A DNA stretch of 64,000 bases from Agromyces agglutinans (GTDB taxonomy: Bacteria > Actinomycetota > Actinomycetes > Actinomycetales > Microbacteriaceae): positions 186,001 through 250,000 of the forward strand of contig NZ_WJIF01000002.1 in assembly GCF_009647605.1 (NCBI RefSeq), in the 5' to 3' direction. Made by a program: the position numbers and the translations under genes. Within the stretch, counting starts at the first letter, position 1. The number at the start of each line of letters is the position of its first letter. Below, in pieces: positions 1-8,101 of the stretch. The notes below the pieces were generated by a model. The model saw only the letters and a program-made list of their open reading frames with translations. It made no database searches and was not told the DNA's origin.

Positions 1-864
1 CCCGGCATCGAGGGCATCACCCTCGAGCAGCTCTGCCGGCACACCTCGGGCATCGCCGATTACCAGCCGACGCTGCAGCGCCACTTCGTGCAGAATCCCG
101 AGCGCGCGTGGGCGCGCATGGAGCTCGTCTCCGCGGGCCTCGCGCTGCCGCGCGTCGGGGCGCCGGGCGAAGCGCACTCGCCCTCGAACACGGGCATCCT
201 GCTGCTCGCGCTCGCCCTGGAGCGGGCCGCGCACAAGCCCTGGCCCGACCTCCTGCGCGACCAGGTCACGGGCCCGCTCGGACTCGACGAGACCGTGGTC
301 CCGGCCACCGACGACGTGGTGCACGCCGATGCGCTCGGCGCGTACGCGACCCTGCCGGGCCCCGACGGCGCGCCCGACTGCGCCACGCGCACGGATGACT
401 CGCGCCAGTCGAGCTCGATGGGCGGAGCGGCATCCGGTGCGCTCTCGTCGCTCGACGATGCGGCCACGCTGAGCCTCGCGTTCGCGTCGGGTTCGCTGCT
501 GAGCGAACACTCGTTCCGCGAGCAGTGGACGACCGACCCCCTTCCGAACACCGAGACGTGGGTCTCGCAGGGGGTGGGCGGCCGCCAGTACGGGCCGCTG
601 CGCGGCACGGCCAGTGCCGGTGTCGGGGCCCTCACCGCGGCCTTCACCGATCCCGAGAGCGGGCTGACCGTGGTCGTCGCGCTCAACAACTCGAGCTCGG
701 GTGCCGACTTCGTCCGCGAGACGGCGTTCGCCCTGGCATCCCTCGCATCGAAGCTGCCGCCCGCCGACGGCGAGACGCAGCCCCTCATCGAACTGCCCTG
801 GTCGATCGACCAGGCGAAGGAGAAGATGTCGCAGCTCGCGCGCTGCTCGACACCCGTGCAATAG
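1..864 (+). CDS. Serine hydrolase, class C beta-lactamase/D,D-peptidase-like (5' truncated)
   Basis: The reading frame is open from the first base, so the N-terminus, including the expected SxxK nucleophile motif, lies outside the window. The visible 287 residues begin with a motif typical of this family (LCRHTSGIADY; many members have LLTHTSGI). An SPSNTG stretch near residue 62 matches the position of the family's Y/S-x-N motif, and an SMGGAASG segment near residue 140 resembles the usual S-x-GG-L region. The fold acts on peptidoglycan peptides, beta-lactams or esters; the substrate cannot be read here. The next gene starts 44 nt downstream with its own ribosome binding site. Family placement is good, function unknown. 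Confidence 0.8.
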   Translation, partial: PGIEGITLEQLCRHTSGIADYQPTLQRHFVQNPERAWARMELVSAGLALPRVGAPGEAHSPSNTGILLLALALERAAHKPWPDLLRDQVTGPLGLDETVVPATDDVVHADALGAYATLPGPDGAPDCATRTDDSRQSSSMGGAASGALSSLDDAATLSLAFASGSLLSEHSFREQWTTDPLPNTETWVSQGVGGRQYGPLRGTASAGVGALTAAFTDPESGLTVVVALNNSSSGADFVRETAFALASLASKLPPADGETQPLIELPWSIDQAKEKMSQLARCSTPVQ

Positions 865-908
865 CCCGCCGCGGCCGCGGCGGACGGCTCTATCGAAGGA
901 GGCCGGAC

Positions 909-1757
909 ATGTGCCGGTGGCTGGCATATTCGGGCGAGGCGATCCACCCCGCCCTGCTCATCCTCGAACCGCGGCACTCGCTCGTCGCGCAGTCGCTGAA
1001 CTCGCCGCTCGGCGCCGAGACGGTGAACGGCGACGGGTTCGGCGTGGGCTGGTATCCGAGCACCGATGCCCTGATGCCCGAGCCGGCGCTGTTCCACAGC
1101 ATCGAGCCGGCGTGGCACGACGAGAACCTCCGCGAGCTCACGCAGGCGATCGACTCACCGCTGTTCTTCTCGCACGTGCGTGCGGCGGCGGGGCCGCCGA
1201 TCCAGCAGACGAACTGCCATCCGTTTCGCCACGGGCGGTGGATGTTCATGCACAACGGCGTCATCGCGCATGCGCCGCGCCTGCGGCGCGACCTGATGAT
1301 GGCGCTCGATCCCGAGCTGTTCCCGCTGGTGCACGGCACGACCGACTCGGAGGTCGTGTTCTACCTCGCGATCACGTACGGGCTGCAGGAGGATCCCGTC
1401 GCCGGGCTCGGCCGGGCGCTCCGGCACGTCGAGGAGATCGCCGAGGCGCACGGCGTCCGCGACGTCGTGCAGGGCACCTTCGCCGTGTCCGACGGCGAGA
1501 CCATCTGGGCGTTCCGGTACTCGAGCATGCACAAGTCGCGCACGCTCTACTACTCGGTCGACATGCCGACGCTGCAGGAGATGTATCCGGAGGTCGATCG
1601 CCTGCGCCTCTTCGGCGCCCGGGCGAGGGTCGTGGTCTCCGAGCCGCTGACCGATCTTCCCGGTGCATTCGTCGAGGTGCCCGAGTCGACCGTCGTGACG
1701 ATCGACGCCGGCGGCGGCTACCGGGAGGCGCCCTTCCTGCGCGACGACGCGGCGTAG
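909..1757 (+). CDS. Class II glutamine amidotransferase (YafJ-like)
   Basis: This 282-residue protein starts MCRWLAYSG, so processing of Met1 would expose Cys2 as the N-terminal nucleophile of an Ntn glutaminase. Other family marks are NGDGFGVGWY (near residue 39), FFSHVRAA, NCHPF and FMHNG. I chose the ATG at 909 because an AAGGAGG-type site sits just upstream (around 896-902) and because Cys must be residue 2; the frame is open further upstream but that part is not credible. Proteins of this type stand alone without a synthase domain, so the acceptor of the released ammonia is unknown. EgtC of ergothioneine synthesis is a relative, but no egt genes are nearby. Confidence 0.9.
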   Translation: MCRWLAYSGEAIHPALLILEPRHSLVAQSLNSPLGAETVNGDGFGVGWYPSTDALMPEPALFHSIEPAWHDENLRELTQAIDSPLFFSHVRAAAGPPIQQTNCHPFRHGRWMFMHNGVIAHAPRLRRDLMMALDPELFPLVHGTTDSEVVFYLAITYGLQEDPVAGLGRALRHVEEIAEAHGVRDVVQGTFAVSDGETIWAFRYSSMHKSRTLYYSVDMPTLQEMYPEVDRLRLFGARARVVVSEPLTDLPGAFVEVPESTVVTIDAGGGYREAPFLRDDAA

Positions 1758-1767
1758 GGCGCGGGCG

Positions 1768-2337
1768 TCACGCCGGCGGGCGGATGCCTCGCGGCTCCGC
1801 CGCCTCGGCCGTCGCGGCAGCTCGCGCGCTGGTGCGCCGCGCTCGGTCGTGTTGGGTCAACTCGTAATACACGAGCCCATCGCGTTCGCCGATGCGGCGC
1901 ATGCCCGCCTTCTCGAGGACCCGCTGCGACCCGAGGTTCTCCTGGCTCGTGTCCGCGGTCGCCCGGAGCACCCGGCCGGTTCCGAACGCGTGGGCGAGCA
2001 CCGCGCGCAGCGCCTCGGTGGCGTAGCCGCGACCCTCGACGTCGGGCACGACCCCGTAGCCCAGCGCCACGACGCCGTCGGCGTCCGGAGGCCCGAAGCA
2101 GCCGATGCCGCCGACGACCAGGCCGGTGGCGCGCTCGACGATCTGCAATGGCCCGAACAGCGGCTCGACGGGCGGGTCGCCGAGCGCCGTCCGCGCCACG
2201 TCCCGGTCGTCCTCCCGCGGGTAACCGGCTGCCCACGGCTGGCCCACGCGCTCGTGCGACGCGACCCGTTCGGCCTGCTCCCGCGACAGCGGTCGCAGCA
2301 GCAGCCGGGGCGTCTCGATCGTCGCAGACTCCGTCAT
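1768..2337 (-). CDS. GNAT family N-acetyltransferase (RimJ/RimL type)
   Basis: The 189-residue protein opens with IETPRLLLRPLSREQAERV, the usual start of RimJ/RimL-like acetyltransferases. It contains the acetyl-CoA binding motif A with R-G-x-A (VEGRGYATEALRAVLAHAF, about residues 100-118), then a TSQENLGSQRVLEKAGM segment that is typical of the C-terminal half of the family. It is likely to acetylate an alpha-amino group or a small amine with acetyl-CoA. The gene converges with the amidotransferase gene, with 10 nt between stop codons, and is not in an operon. The substrate cannot be inferred. Confidence 0.9.
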   Translation of the reverse strand: MTESATIETPRLLLRPLSREQAERVASHERVGQPWAAGYPREDDRDVARTALGDPPVEPLFGPLQIVERATGLVVGGIGCFGPPDADGVVALGYGVVPDVEGRGYATEALRAVLAHAFGTGRVLRATADTSQENLGSQRVLEKAGMRRIGERDGLVYYELTQHDRARRTSARAAATAEAAEPRGIRPPA

Positions 2338-2495
2338 CGACCCACCCGCGTGAGCATCATCCCGACCTCCTCGTGAGAGCCGCGGTCTGCGACGCCTCCG
2401 GCGTCGACAGGTCCGGGCCGCCCGACCAAAGGGCCGACCGGCTCAGAGGCTACCGCGGTCGGGCGTCAGACGGCAGCCCGCCGCGGATCCGGCCT

Positions 2496-3917
2496 TCACG
2501 CGCGAACGCCGGGCACCGAGCGCTCCCGGTAGACCGGCGGGAACCTGGGGTCCGCCGGTGACACGTGCGTGTTCTCGGGCCGGCCCAGGCCCAGGTGATC
2601 GCGCAGGGTGCCTCCGTCGTACTCGCGCGGGAACACGCCGAGGTGCTGCAGTTCCGGCACGACGCCCCGCGCGAACCGGTCGAACTGCGTCGGATGCGTC
2701 GCGGCGTGCACGTTGAAGCCGTCGGCCGCGCCGACGTCGGCCCAGGTCGCGAGCCGCGTGGCGATCTCCGCAGCGCTACCCACGAAGATCGGGAGGTTGG
2801 ACGATGCGGTCACCGCGAGATGCCGCAGGGTCGCGGGCGGATCGCCGCCGGGCCGCAGGCCGGTGCGCTCGGCCACGAGTTCGACGAGCTCCTGGCCGGC
2901 CGCGGTGAATTGCGCGGCGAGCCGCGGGTCGACCGGCGCATCGGGCGCGAACCCCGTCAGGTCCGTGCCGACCACCCGCGACAGCGCTGCGATCGATCGC
3001 GCGGCGGGATAGCCGTGCGGCGGTCCGTCGGCCCAGTCCTCGGCGACGCTCACGAGCCGGATCAGGTCGTCGGCGAGGCGTTGCGCGTGGGGCGTGGACT
3101 CGCCGACGATGGGCAGGACCTGGGCGATCACCTTCAGGGTGCGGTCGTCGCGGCCGGAGACGAAGGCGAGCGAGCGGAGTTCCTCCCGCAGTCCGGCGGC
3201 CTGGGCGACGCCCCGCGCGGCGATGATCGCGACATCCGCGTTCTGCGCCGCGAACAGGCGATCGTACGACGTCGAGCCGGAATGGAAGATCGGCAGGTGA
3301 CCCTGGACGGGACGGGTCACGTCGAGCGCGGGCCCCACCTGGAGGTGCGTGCCGCGGAAGCCGGCCGGATGCACCTTCGCGCGGTCGACGAACTCGCCGG
3401 TCTCGGCGTTCGCGATGACGGCATCGTCCTCGAACGAGTCCCAGAGGCGGCGGAGAACGGTCTCGAACTCCACGGCGCGCTCGAACCGAGCGGCGCCGGA
3501 GGCATCCGGTTCGCCGACCGCCACGGCCGGTGCCGCCGTGGGCGACGTCGTGAGGTGGATGCCCGCCCGGCCGCTGCTCAGGAGATCCGCGGAAGCCGTC
3601 CGGCGGGCGAGGGCGTACGGGTCCTCGGCCTCGATCGCCGCGCTGCCGACGAGCCCGATCCGCTCCGTCAGTGCGGCGAGGAAGCCGGCGGCGCTGAGCG
3701 ACTCGACCCGGGCGACCTGGTGGGCATCGCGAGGCTCGGCGCCCGGCCGACGATCGCCGAAGAACAGGTAGTCGAGGCGCGCCGCCTCCGCCGTGCGCGC
3801 GGTGCGGCGCAGCACCGCCGCGTCGTCGCGAGTGTCGCGGTGCGCATCCGGCATCCGCCATCCCGACGGATAGGCGCCGATCGTGTGGACTGCCGCCCCG
3901 ATGATCAGCCGACTCAT
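2496..3917 (-). CDS. LLM-class flavin-dependent monooxygenase (NtaA/SnaA/DszA family)
   Basis: The 473-residue product is a TIM-barrel FMNH2-dependent oxidoreductase. It has RTARTAEAARLDYLFFGDRR near the N-terminus, a LTERIGLVGSAA segment and the HLTTSP motif around residue 120 that sits in the flavin pocket of NtaA/DszA-type enzymes. I chose the ATG at 3917 over one 21 codons upstream because GGAGGT lies seven bases before it and homology to the family starts here (SRLIIGAAV). These enzymes need a separate flavin reductase; the flavodoxin-like gene at 6341-6958 is the nearest flavoprotein but there is no operon link. Substrates in the family include nitrilotriacetate, dibenzothiophene sulfone and other xenobiotics. 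Confidence 0.9.
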   Translation of the reverse strand: MSRLIIGAAVHTIGAYPSGWRMPDAHRDTRDDAAVLRRTARTAEAARLDYLFFGDRRPGAEPRDAHQVARVESLSAAGFLAALTERIGLVGSAAIEAEDPYALARRTASADLLSSGRAGIHLTTSPTAAPAVAVGEPDASGAARFERAVEFETVLRRLWDSFEDDAVIANAETGEFVDRAKVHPAGFRGTHLQVGPALDVTRPVQGHLPIFHSGSTSYDRLFAAQNADVAIIAARGVAQAAGLREELRSLAFVSGRDDRTLKVIAQVLPIVGESTPHAQRLADDLIRLVSVAEDWADGPPHGYPAARSIAALSRVVGTDLTGFAPDAPVDPRLAAQFTAAGQELVELVAERTGLRPGGDPPATLRHLAVTASSNLPIFVGSAAEIATRLATWADVGAADGFNVHAATHPTQFDRFARGVVPELQHLGVFPREYDGGTLRDHLGLGRPENTHVSPADPRFPPVYRERSVPGVRA

Positions 3918-4051
3918 GCGATCACCTCCCGAGAATGACGCTAGGGGCGGGGACGATGGCGTCGCGAGAGTCGGCGTCATCCGGCGAAGGAGGCCGGAAC
4001 ACGGCGCAACGCGACGTCACGACGGGTCACGGTGGAGACGTGAGGGAGGAG

Positions 4052-4122
4052 AGCCGATGACGGGAATCGAACCCGCGCTGTCTGCTTGGGAAGCAGAAGT
4101 TCTACCATTGAACTACATCGGC
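4052..4122 (-). tRNA. tRNA-Gly (CCC anticodon)
   Basis: On the minus strand a complete cloverleaf can be drawn: a 7-bp acceptor stem GCCGATG/CATCGGC, a D arm closed by GTTC/GAAC, an anticodon arm TCTGC-TTCCCAA-GCAGA with CCC at positions 34-36, a 4-nt variable loop, a T arm with TTCGATT in the loop, and a discriminator T. CCA is not encoded. It lies between the LLM monooxygenase and dcd and reads toward the former. CCC reads GGG codons. Confidence 0.96.
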
Positions 4123-4190
4123 GAGCGGCATCCGATGGATGCAGCGGTGACCATCGTAGCAATGGACTCGGTGACCTCGGGACCCGTCGC

Positions 4191-4196
4191 TAGGCT
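4191..4196 (+). promoter_or_regulatory. Putative -10 element of a leaderless dcd promoter
   Basis: TAGGCT matches the actinobacterial TANNNT -10 pattern and ends 6 nt before the GTG start of dcd. There is no Shine-Dalgarno sequence between it and the start, so transcription would begin at or within a base or two of the initiation codon. No convincing -35 is seen. Confidence 0.5.
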
Positions 4197-4202
4197 GATT
4201 CC

Positions 4203-4808
4203 GTGCTGCTCTCCGATCGCGACATCCGGGCCGAACTCGAACGCGGGCGCATCCGGCTGGAGCCGTCCGACCCGGCGATGCTGCAGCCGAGCAGCGTCGA
4301 CGTGCGGCTCGACCGGTACTTCCGGCTGTTCGACAACCACAAGTACCCGTTCATCGATCCGGCCGAAGACCAGCCCGAGCTCACCCACCTCATCGAGGTG
4401 AAGCCCGAGGAGCCGTTCATCCTGCACCCGGGCGAGTTCGTGCTCGCCTCGACGTTCGAGGCCGTGACCCTGCCCGACGACGTTGCGGCGCGGCTCGAGG
4501 GCAAGAGTTCGCTCGGCCGGCTCGGCCTGCTCACGCACTCGACGGCCGGTTTCATCGACCCGGGCTTCACCGGGCACGTGACGCTCGAGCTCTCGAACGT
4601 CGCGACCCTGCCGATCAAGCTCTGGCCGGGCATGAAGATCGGCCAGATGTGCTTCTTCCGGCTGTCGTCGCCGAGCGAGCGGCCGTACGGCTCGGCCGAG
4701 TACTCGAGCCGGTACCAGGGCCAGCGCGGTCCGACCGCGTCGCGCTCGTTCCACCATTTCCATCGCACCGACGTCGGCGTGACCGACGCGGGTTCCGCAG
4801 GGCGGTGA
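4203..4808 (+). CDS. dcd: dCTP deaminase
   Basis: The 201-residue protein begins [17 protein letters not shown] and carries the family signature [11 protein letters not shown], then [21 protein letters not shown] with the conserved Glu in LEL as the expected catalytic base, and a C-terminal RYQGQRGPT segment that closes over the nucleotide. It converts dCTP to dUTP for thymidylate synthesis; the mycobacterial homologue also hydrolyses dUTP, so a bifunctional enzyme is possible. Translation starts at GTG, apparently on a leaderless transcript. A CinA-C gene follows after 3 nt, suggesting co-transcription. Thymidine kinase at 20386 serves the same nucleotide pool. Confidence 0.97.
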   Translation: MLLSDRDIRAELERGRIRLEPSDPAMLQPSSVDVRLDRYFRLFDNHKYPFIDPAEDQPELTHLIEVKPEEPFILHPGEFVLASTFEAVTLPDDVAARLEGKSSLGRLGLLTHSTAGFIDPGFTGHVTLELSNVATLPIKLWPGMKIGQMCFFRLSSPSERPYGSAEYSSRYQGQRGPTASRSFHHFHRTDVGVTDAGSAGR

Positions 4809-4811
4809 CGG

Positions 4812-5300
4812 ATGCCCCGAGCCGGTGACGAGGCCGTGATCGAGGCCCTCGCGGGGGAATGCGCCGACGCGGCGCTCGCCGGGGGCATCCATGTCGGCGC
4901 CGCCGAGTCGCTGACGAGCGGCGCGATCGCGAGCGCCCTCGGCAAGGCGCACGACGCGAGCGAATGGTTCGCCGGCTCGATCGTCGCGTACGAGTCGGCC
5001 ACGAAGTTCCGCGTGCTCGACGTCGACCCGGGCCCAGTGGTGACGGCGCGGGCGGCCGAGCAGATGGCGACCGGTGCGCTCGCCGCGCTCGGCTGCGACG
5101 TCGTGGTCGCCGTGACGGGCGCGGGGGGTCCTGAGCCGGAGGACGGCCGGCCCGTCGGCACGGTCTTCGTCGCGAGCGGGCGCGGCGGTGGCATCCGCGT
5201 CGACGAGCACCGATTCGACGGCGAGCCCGCCGATGTCGTTCAGCAGACCGTCGAGGCGGCGCTGCGCGCACTGCTCGACGTGCTGCGGCCCCGTTCCTGA
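4812..5300 (+). CDS. CinA C-terminal domain protein, nicotinamide-nucleotide amidase family
   Basis: This 162-residue protein is a stand-alone CinA C-terminal domain (PncC type), without the molybdopterin-like N-terminal half found in full CinA. It shows AAESLTSGAIASAL (residues 33-46), FAGSIVAYES, VVVAVTGAGGPEPEDGRPVGTV and a C-terminal helix. In characterised PncC proteins the first motif reads AESCTGG; here the central residues are LTS, although the Ser after Glu, the expected nucleophile, is kept. The family deamidates nicotinamide mononucleotide in pyridine-nucleotide salvage. The start follows the dcd stop by 3 nt, so translational coupling is likely. Confidence 0.85.
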   Translation: MPRAGDEAVIEALAGECADAALAGGIHVGAAESLTSGAIASALGKAHDASEWFAGSIVAYESATKFRVLDVDPGPVVTARAAEQMATGALAALGCDVVVAVTGAGGPEPEDGRPVGTVFVASGRGGGIRVDEHRFDGEPADVVQQTVEAALRALLDVLRPRS

Positions 5301-5372
5301 GCGGCTCCGCTCCGCACCTATCGTGGTGGTGGCGATCGCGAGCCGCGAGCCGCCGCAGGGAGGACGTCCGTC

Positions 5373-6344
5373 ATGCTCAACGTGCGAGTGATCGCGCCGC
5401 ATCCCATCGCCGAGGCCGTTCGGGCCCGGCTCGCGACCGAGGTGACGGTCAGCAATCTCGCGATCGTGCCCGGTGCGGCGCTCGACGGCTCGGGCGACCT
5501 CCTCTTCTTCGAGATGGCCCGCGAGAACGCCAACAACATCATGCGGATTCTCCGGCACGCCGGCATTCCGGCGGCCGGGTCGATCGTGGTGAGCGATCCG
5601 CTCGCGGTCGTCTCCGATGCCGCCGACGCGGCCGAGCGCTCGGCGCCGGGGCATCCGGCCGACGGGGTGCTGTGGGCCCAGCTCGCCGACAGTTCGCGCG
5701 AGGACTCCCGGCCGTCGTGGAGCTTCTTCGCGTTCCTGCTGCTCGCCACGTTGATCGCCGGCATCGGGCGCCTGCTGGACCAGCCGATCCTGATCATCGG
5801 CGCGATGGTGGTCGGACCCGAGTTCGCCCCGATCGCGGCCATCTGCTACGCCATCGTGCGACGTCGGCGGGGCATCGCGGGTATGGCTTCGATGACCCTG
5901 TTCGGCGGGTTCGCGCTGTGCGCGCTGATCGCGTGGGCGCTCTGGGCCGTGGTCTACGCGCTCGGCCTGATCACCTTCGAGCAGGCGACCACCGGCCCCC
6001 TGACCGAATTCATCATCAAGCCCGATGCCTGGTCGTTCGTCATCGCGCTCCTGGCGGGCATCGCCGGGGTGCTCTCGCTCACGACGGCGAAGTCCTCGGC
6101 CCTCGTGGGCGTCTTCATCTCGATCACGACGGTGCCCGCGGTCGGCACCATCGGCCTCACGCTCGCGGTCGGCGCATGGGACGAGGCGTGGGCGGCGCTC
6201 GTGCAGTTGCTGCTCAACCTCGCGGGGCTCGTGGTCGCCGGGACCGCGACCCTGTTCGTGCAGCTGCAGTTCGGCCGGTTCGTGGGCCGGCGGCTCGCCG
6301 CTCGTCGCACCGCCCCGCCGCGCGGCGGGGCATCCGCTCGCTAG
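5373..6344 (+). CDS. DUF389 family membrane protein
   Basis: The 323-residue protein has a soluble N-terminal region of about 110 residues with an ACT-like, beta-rich look, followed by five or six predicted membrane segments. These include FFAFLLLATLIAGIGRLL, ILIIGAMVVGPEFAPIAAI and LAGIAGVLSLTTAKSSALVG, whose GAMVVGPEFAPI core is the DUF389 hallmark. The role of the family is unknown. GGGAGGACG before the ATG is the ribosome binding site. Its last 4 nt overlap the 3' end of the convergent flavodoxin-like gene. Confidence 0.88.
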   Translation: MLNVRVIAPHPIAEAVRARLATEVTVSNLAIVPGAALDGSGDLLFFEMARENANNIMRILRHAGIPAAGSIVVSDPLAVVSDAADAAERSAPGHPADGVLWAQLADSSREDSRPSWSFFAFLLLATLIAGIGRLLDQPILIIGAMVVGPEFAPIAAICYAIVRRRRGIAGMASMTLFGGFALCALIAWALWAVVYALGLITFEQATTGPLTEFIIKPDAWSFVIALLAGIAGVLSLTTAKSSALVGVFISITTVPAVGTIGLTLAVGAWDEAWAALVQLLLNLAGLVVAGTATLFVQLQFGRFVGRRLAARRTAPPRGGASAR

Positions 6345-6958
6345 GACCTCGCGGGCGGCGGATACGCCGAGATCTTCAGCACTCGCGCGAGGTGGGCGCT
6401 GTGCCGTGCGACGGTCGCGTTCGTCGTCGCGACGGTCTCGGGCGTCTCGCTCAGGTTCTTGTAGTCGGTCTTCTGCATGGCCTCGCCGTTCCAGTAGGTC
6501 GACGCCTGCGACGCGATCGAGAATCCGACGTCGACGAGCGCCTGCTGCACGTCGGCGATGATCGCGTGCGCGCCGTCCTCGTTGCCGGTGACGGCGACGG
6601 CGGCGACCTTGCCCGCGAGGATCGGCCGGCCCGCGTCATCCGTCGCCGAGAGTTCGGCGTCGAGGCGCTCGATGACGCGCTGCGCGACGCTCGAGAGATG
6701 CCCGACCCAGGTCGGCGTCGCGAACAGCAGGATGTCGGCGTCGAGGAGCTTCGCGCGGATCGACGGCCACGCGTCGCCGTCGCCCATGTCGGCCTCGACG
6801 CCGGGCTTCACGTCGTGGTCGACGATGCGGATCATCTCCGTCGACGCGCCGTCGGCCTCGAACAGGTCGAGCACCTGGCGCGCGAGCTTCTCAGTGCTCG
6901 ATTCGGCGGGTGACGGCTTCAGCGTGCAGTTGAACGCGAGCACTCGCAGCGGTTCCAT
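6341..6958 (-). CDS. Flavodoxin family protein / NAD(P)H-dependent FMN reductase-like
   Basis: The 205-residue protein begins MEPLRVLAFNCTLKPSPAESS, a beta1 strand and phosphate-binding loop typical of the FMN reductase branch of the flavodoxin fold. LLFATPTWVGHLSSVAQRVIERL (residues 78-100) is the second flavin-binding loop and VAAVAVTGNEDGAHAI the third. It should bind FMN and reduce flavins or quinones. The start has a strong site, AAGGAGG, nine bases upstream that overlaps a GGCATCC heptamer. It converges with the DUF389 gene. Confidence 0.85.
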   Translation of the reverse strand: MEPLRVLAFNCTLKPSPAESSTEKLARQVLDLFEADGASTEMIRIVDHDVKPGVEADMGDGDAWPSIRAKLLDADILLFATPTWVGHLSSVAQRVIERLDAELSATDDAGRPILAGKVAAVAVTGNEDGAHAIIADVQQALVDVGFSIASQASTYWNGEAMQKTDYKNLSETPETVATTNATVARHSAHLARVLKISAYPPPARS

Positions 6959-7006
6959 GGCGGATGCCTCCTTCGGCGGTCGTGACGATCGGTCAGGCGC
7001 TCGGGG

Positions 7007-7978
7007 TCAGGCGCTCGGAGTCAGGTCGCGAAGTCGCGGCCCCAGGTCGCTTTCGAACGCGTCGAGGAACGCGTCGGGGTCGGGGCCGACGTTCATGAGC
7101 GCGACGTGGTCGAATCCGGCGTCGACGTACGGCCGCACGGCCTCGACGTGCGCGTCGACGTCCGCACCGGCGCTGAGCTTCTCGGCGACGTCCTCGCGGC
7201 GGACGTACGCGCTCGCGGCCTCGAAGTTGACCGGATTCGGCAACTCGCTCATGACCTTCCAGCCGGTGAGGCTCCAGCGCGCGGTGGTCCACGCGGCTTC
7301 GATCGCCTCCTCGGCCGTGGAGGCCCAGGCAAGGGACGCCTCGCCGTACTTCGGGCCCCCGCCGCCGAGGCGTTCGTACTCGTCCACCAGGTCGGCGTCG
7401 GGTTCGACCGCGAAGAGCCCGTCGCCGAGTTCGGCGGCGACTTCGGCGGACGCCGGGCCGCTGGCGGCGACCGCGATCTTCGGGGGCGCCTCCGGCAGGT
7501 CGAAGATCCGCGCATCTTCGAGGTCGAGGTACCGGCCGTCGTACGACTGGTAGCCGCCGCGCCAGAGCAGCCGGATGATCTCGAGCGCCTCGCGCAGCAT
7601 CTCGTGCCGCTCCGACACCGAGGGATATCCGCGGCCGACGACATGCTCGTTCAGCCGCTCGCCCGCCCCGACGCCGAGCGTGAACCGGCCGTCGCTGAGC
7701 AGGGCGAGCGTGGCTGCGGCCTGCGCGATGATCGCCGGGTGGTACCGCACGAACGGGCAGGTGACCCCGGTCGCGAGGCCGATCCGCTCGGTGCCCTGCG
7801 CGATCGCGCCGAGCACCGACCAGGCGAACGGCGAGTGGCCCTGGGCGTCGAGCCAGGGATGGAAGTGGTCGCTGATCTCGACGAAGTCGAATCCGGCGGC
7901 CTCGGCGCGCTGCGCCTGGCGAACGAGTTCCGCGGGGCCGAAGCCCTCGGCGGCGAGCTTGTATCCGAACTGCACCAT
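7007..7978 (-). CDS. LLM-class F420-dependent oxidoreductase (G6PDH-like subfamily)
   Basis: The 323-residue protein reads MVQFGYKLAAEGFGPAELV, then AEAAGFDFVEISDHFHPW, a start typical of the actinobacterial subfamily related to F420-dependent glucose-6-phosphate dehydrogenase. LSDGRFTLGVGAGERLNEHV (about residues 93-112) and ALEIIRLLWRGGYQSYDGRYL are further family marks. It probably uses the deazaflavin F420 for hydride transfer; the substrate is not known. I placed the start at the ATG at 7978 from homology; no clear ribosome binding site precedes it. The gene is 48 nt downstream of nothing co-directional except the flavodoxin-like gene that follows it on the same strand. Confidence 0.9.
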   Translation of the reverse strand: MVQFGYKLAAEGFGPAELVRQAQRAEAAGFDFVEISDHFHPWLDAQGHSPFAWSVLGAIAQGTERIGLATGVTCPFVRYHPAIIAQAAATLALLSDGRFTLGVGAGERLNEHVVGRGYPSVSERHEMLREALEIIRLLWRGGYQSYDGRYLDLEDARIFDLPEAPPKIAVAASGPASAEVAAELGDGLFAVEPDADLVDEYERLGGGGPKYGEASLAWASTAEEAIEAAWTTARWSLTGWKVMSELPNPVNFEAASAYVRREDVAEKLSAGADVDAHVEAVRPYVDAGFDHVALMNVGPDPDAFLDAFESDLGPRLRDLTPSA

Positions 7979-8089
7979 GCGCGGCACGGTAGGCGCGATG
8001 CCGACGGGCCGCACGGGGGTTGACGAGCGTTCCCCTACGCGTCGGCCAGCCCGGGCGCAACCCGCTTGTCGACCGGCTCGTCGGAGACG

Positions 8090-8095
8090 TAGCTT
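8090..8095 (+). promoter_or_regulatory. Putative -10 element of a leaderless promoter
   Basis: TAGCTT ends 6 nt before the ATG of the Rieske-tailed oxidoreductase and a TTGTCG at 8066-8071 is a fair -35 with an 18-nt spacer. No Shine-Dalgarno sequence fits in between. Confidence 0.5.
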
Positions 8096-8101
8096 CCCCG
8101 C

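Noticed and set aside
2496..3917. LLM monooxygenase considered as the missing sulfonate monooxygenase (SsuD) for the sulfur operon
   Set aside because: It is more than 30 kb away and its motifs fit the NtaA/DszA branch rather than SsuD.
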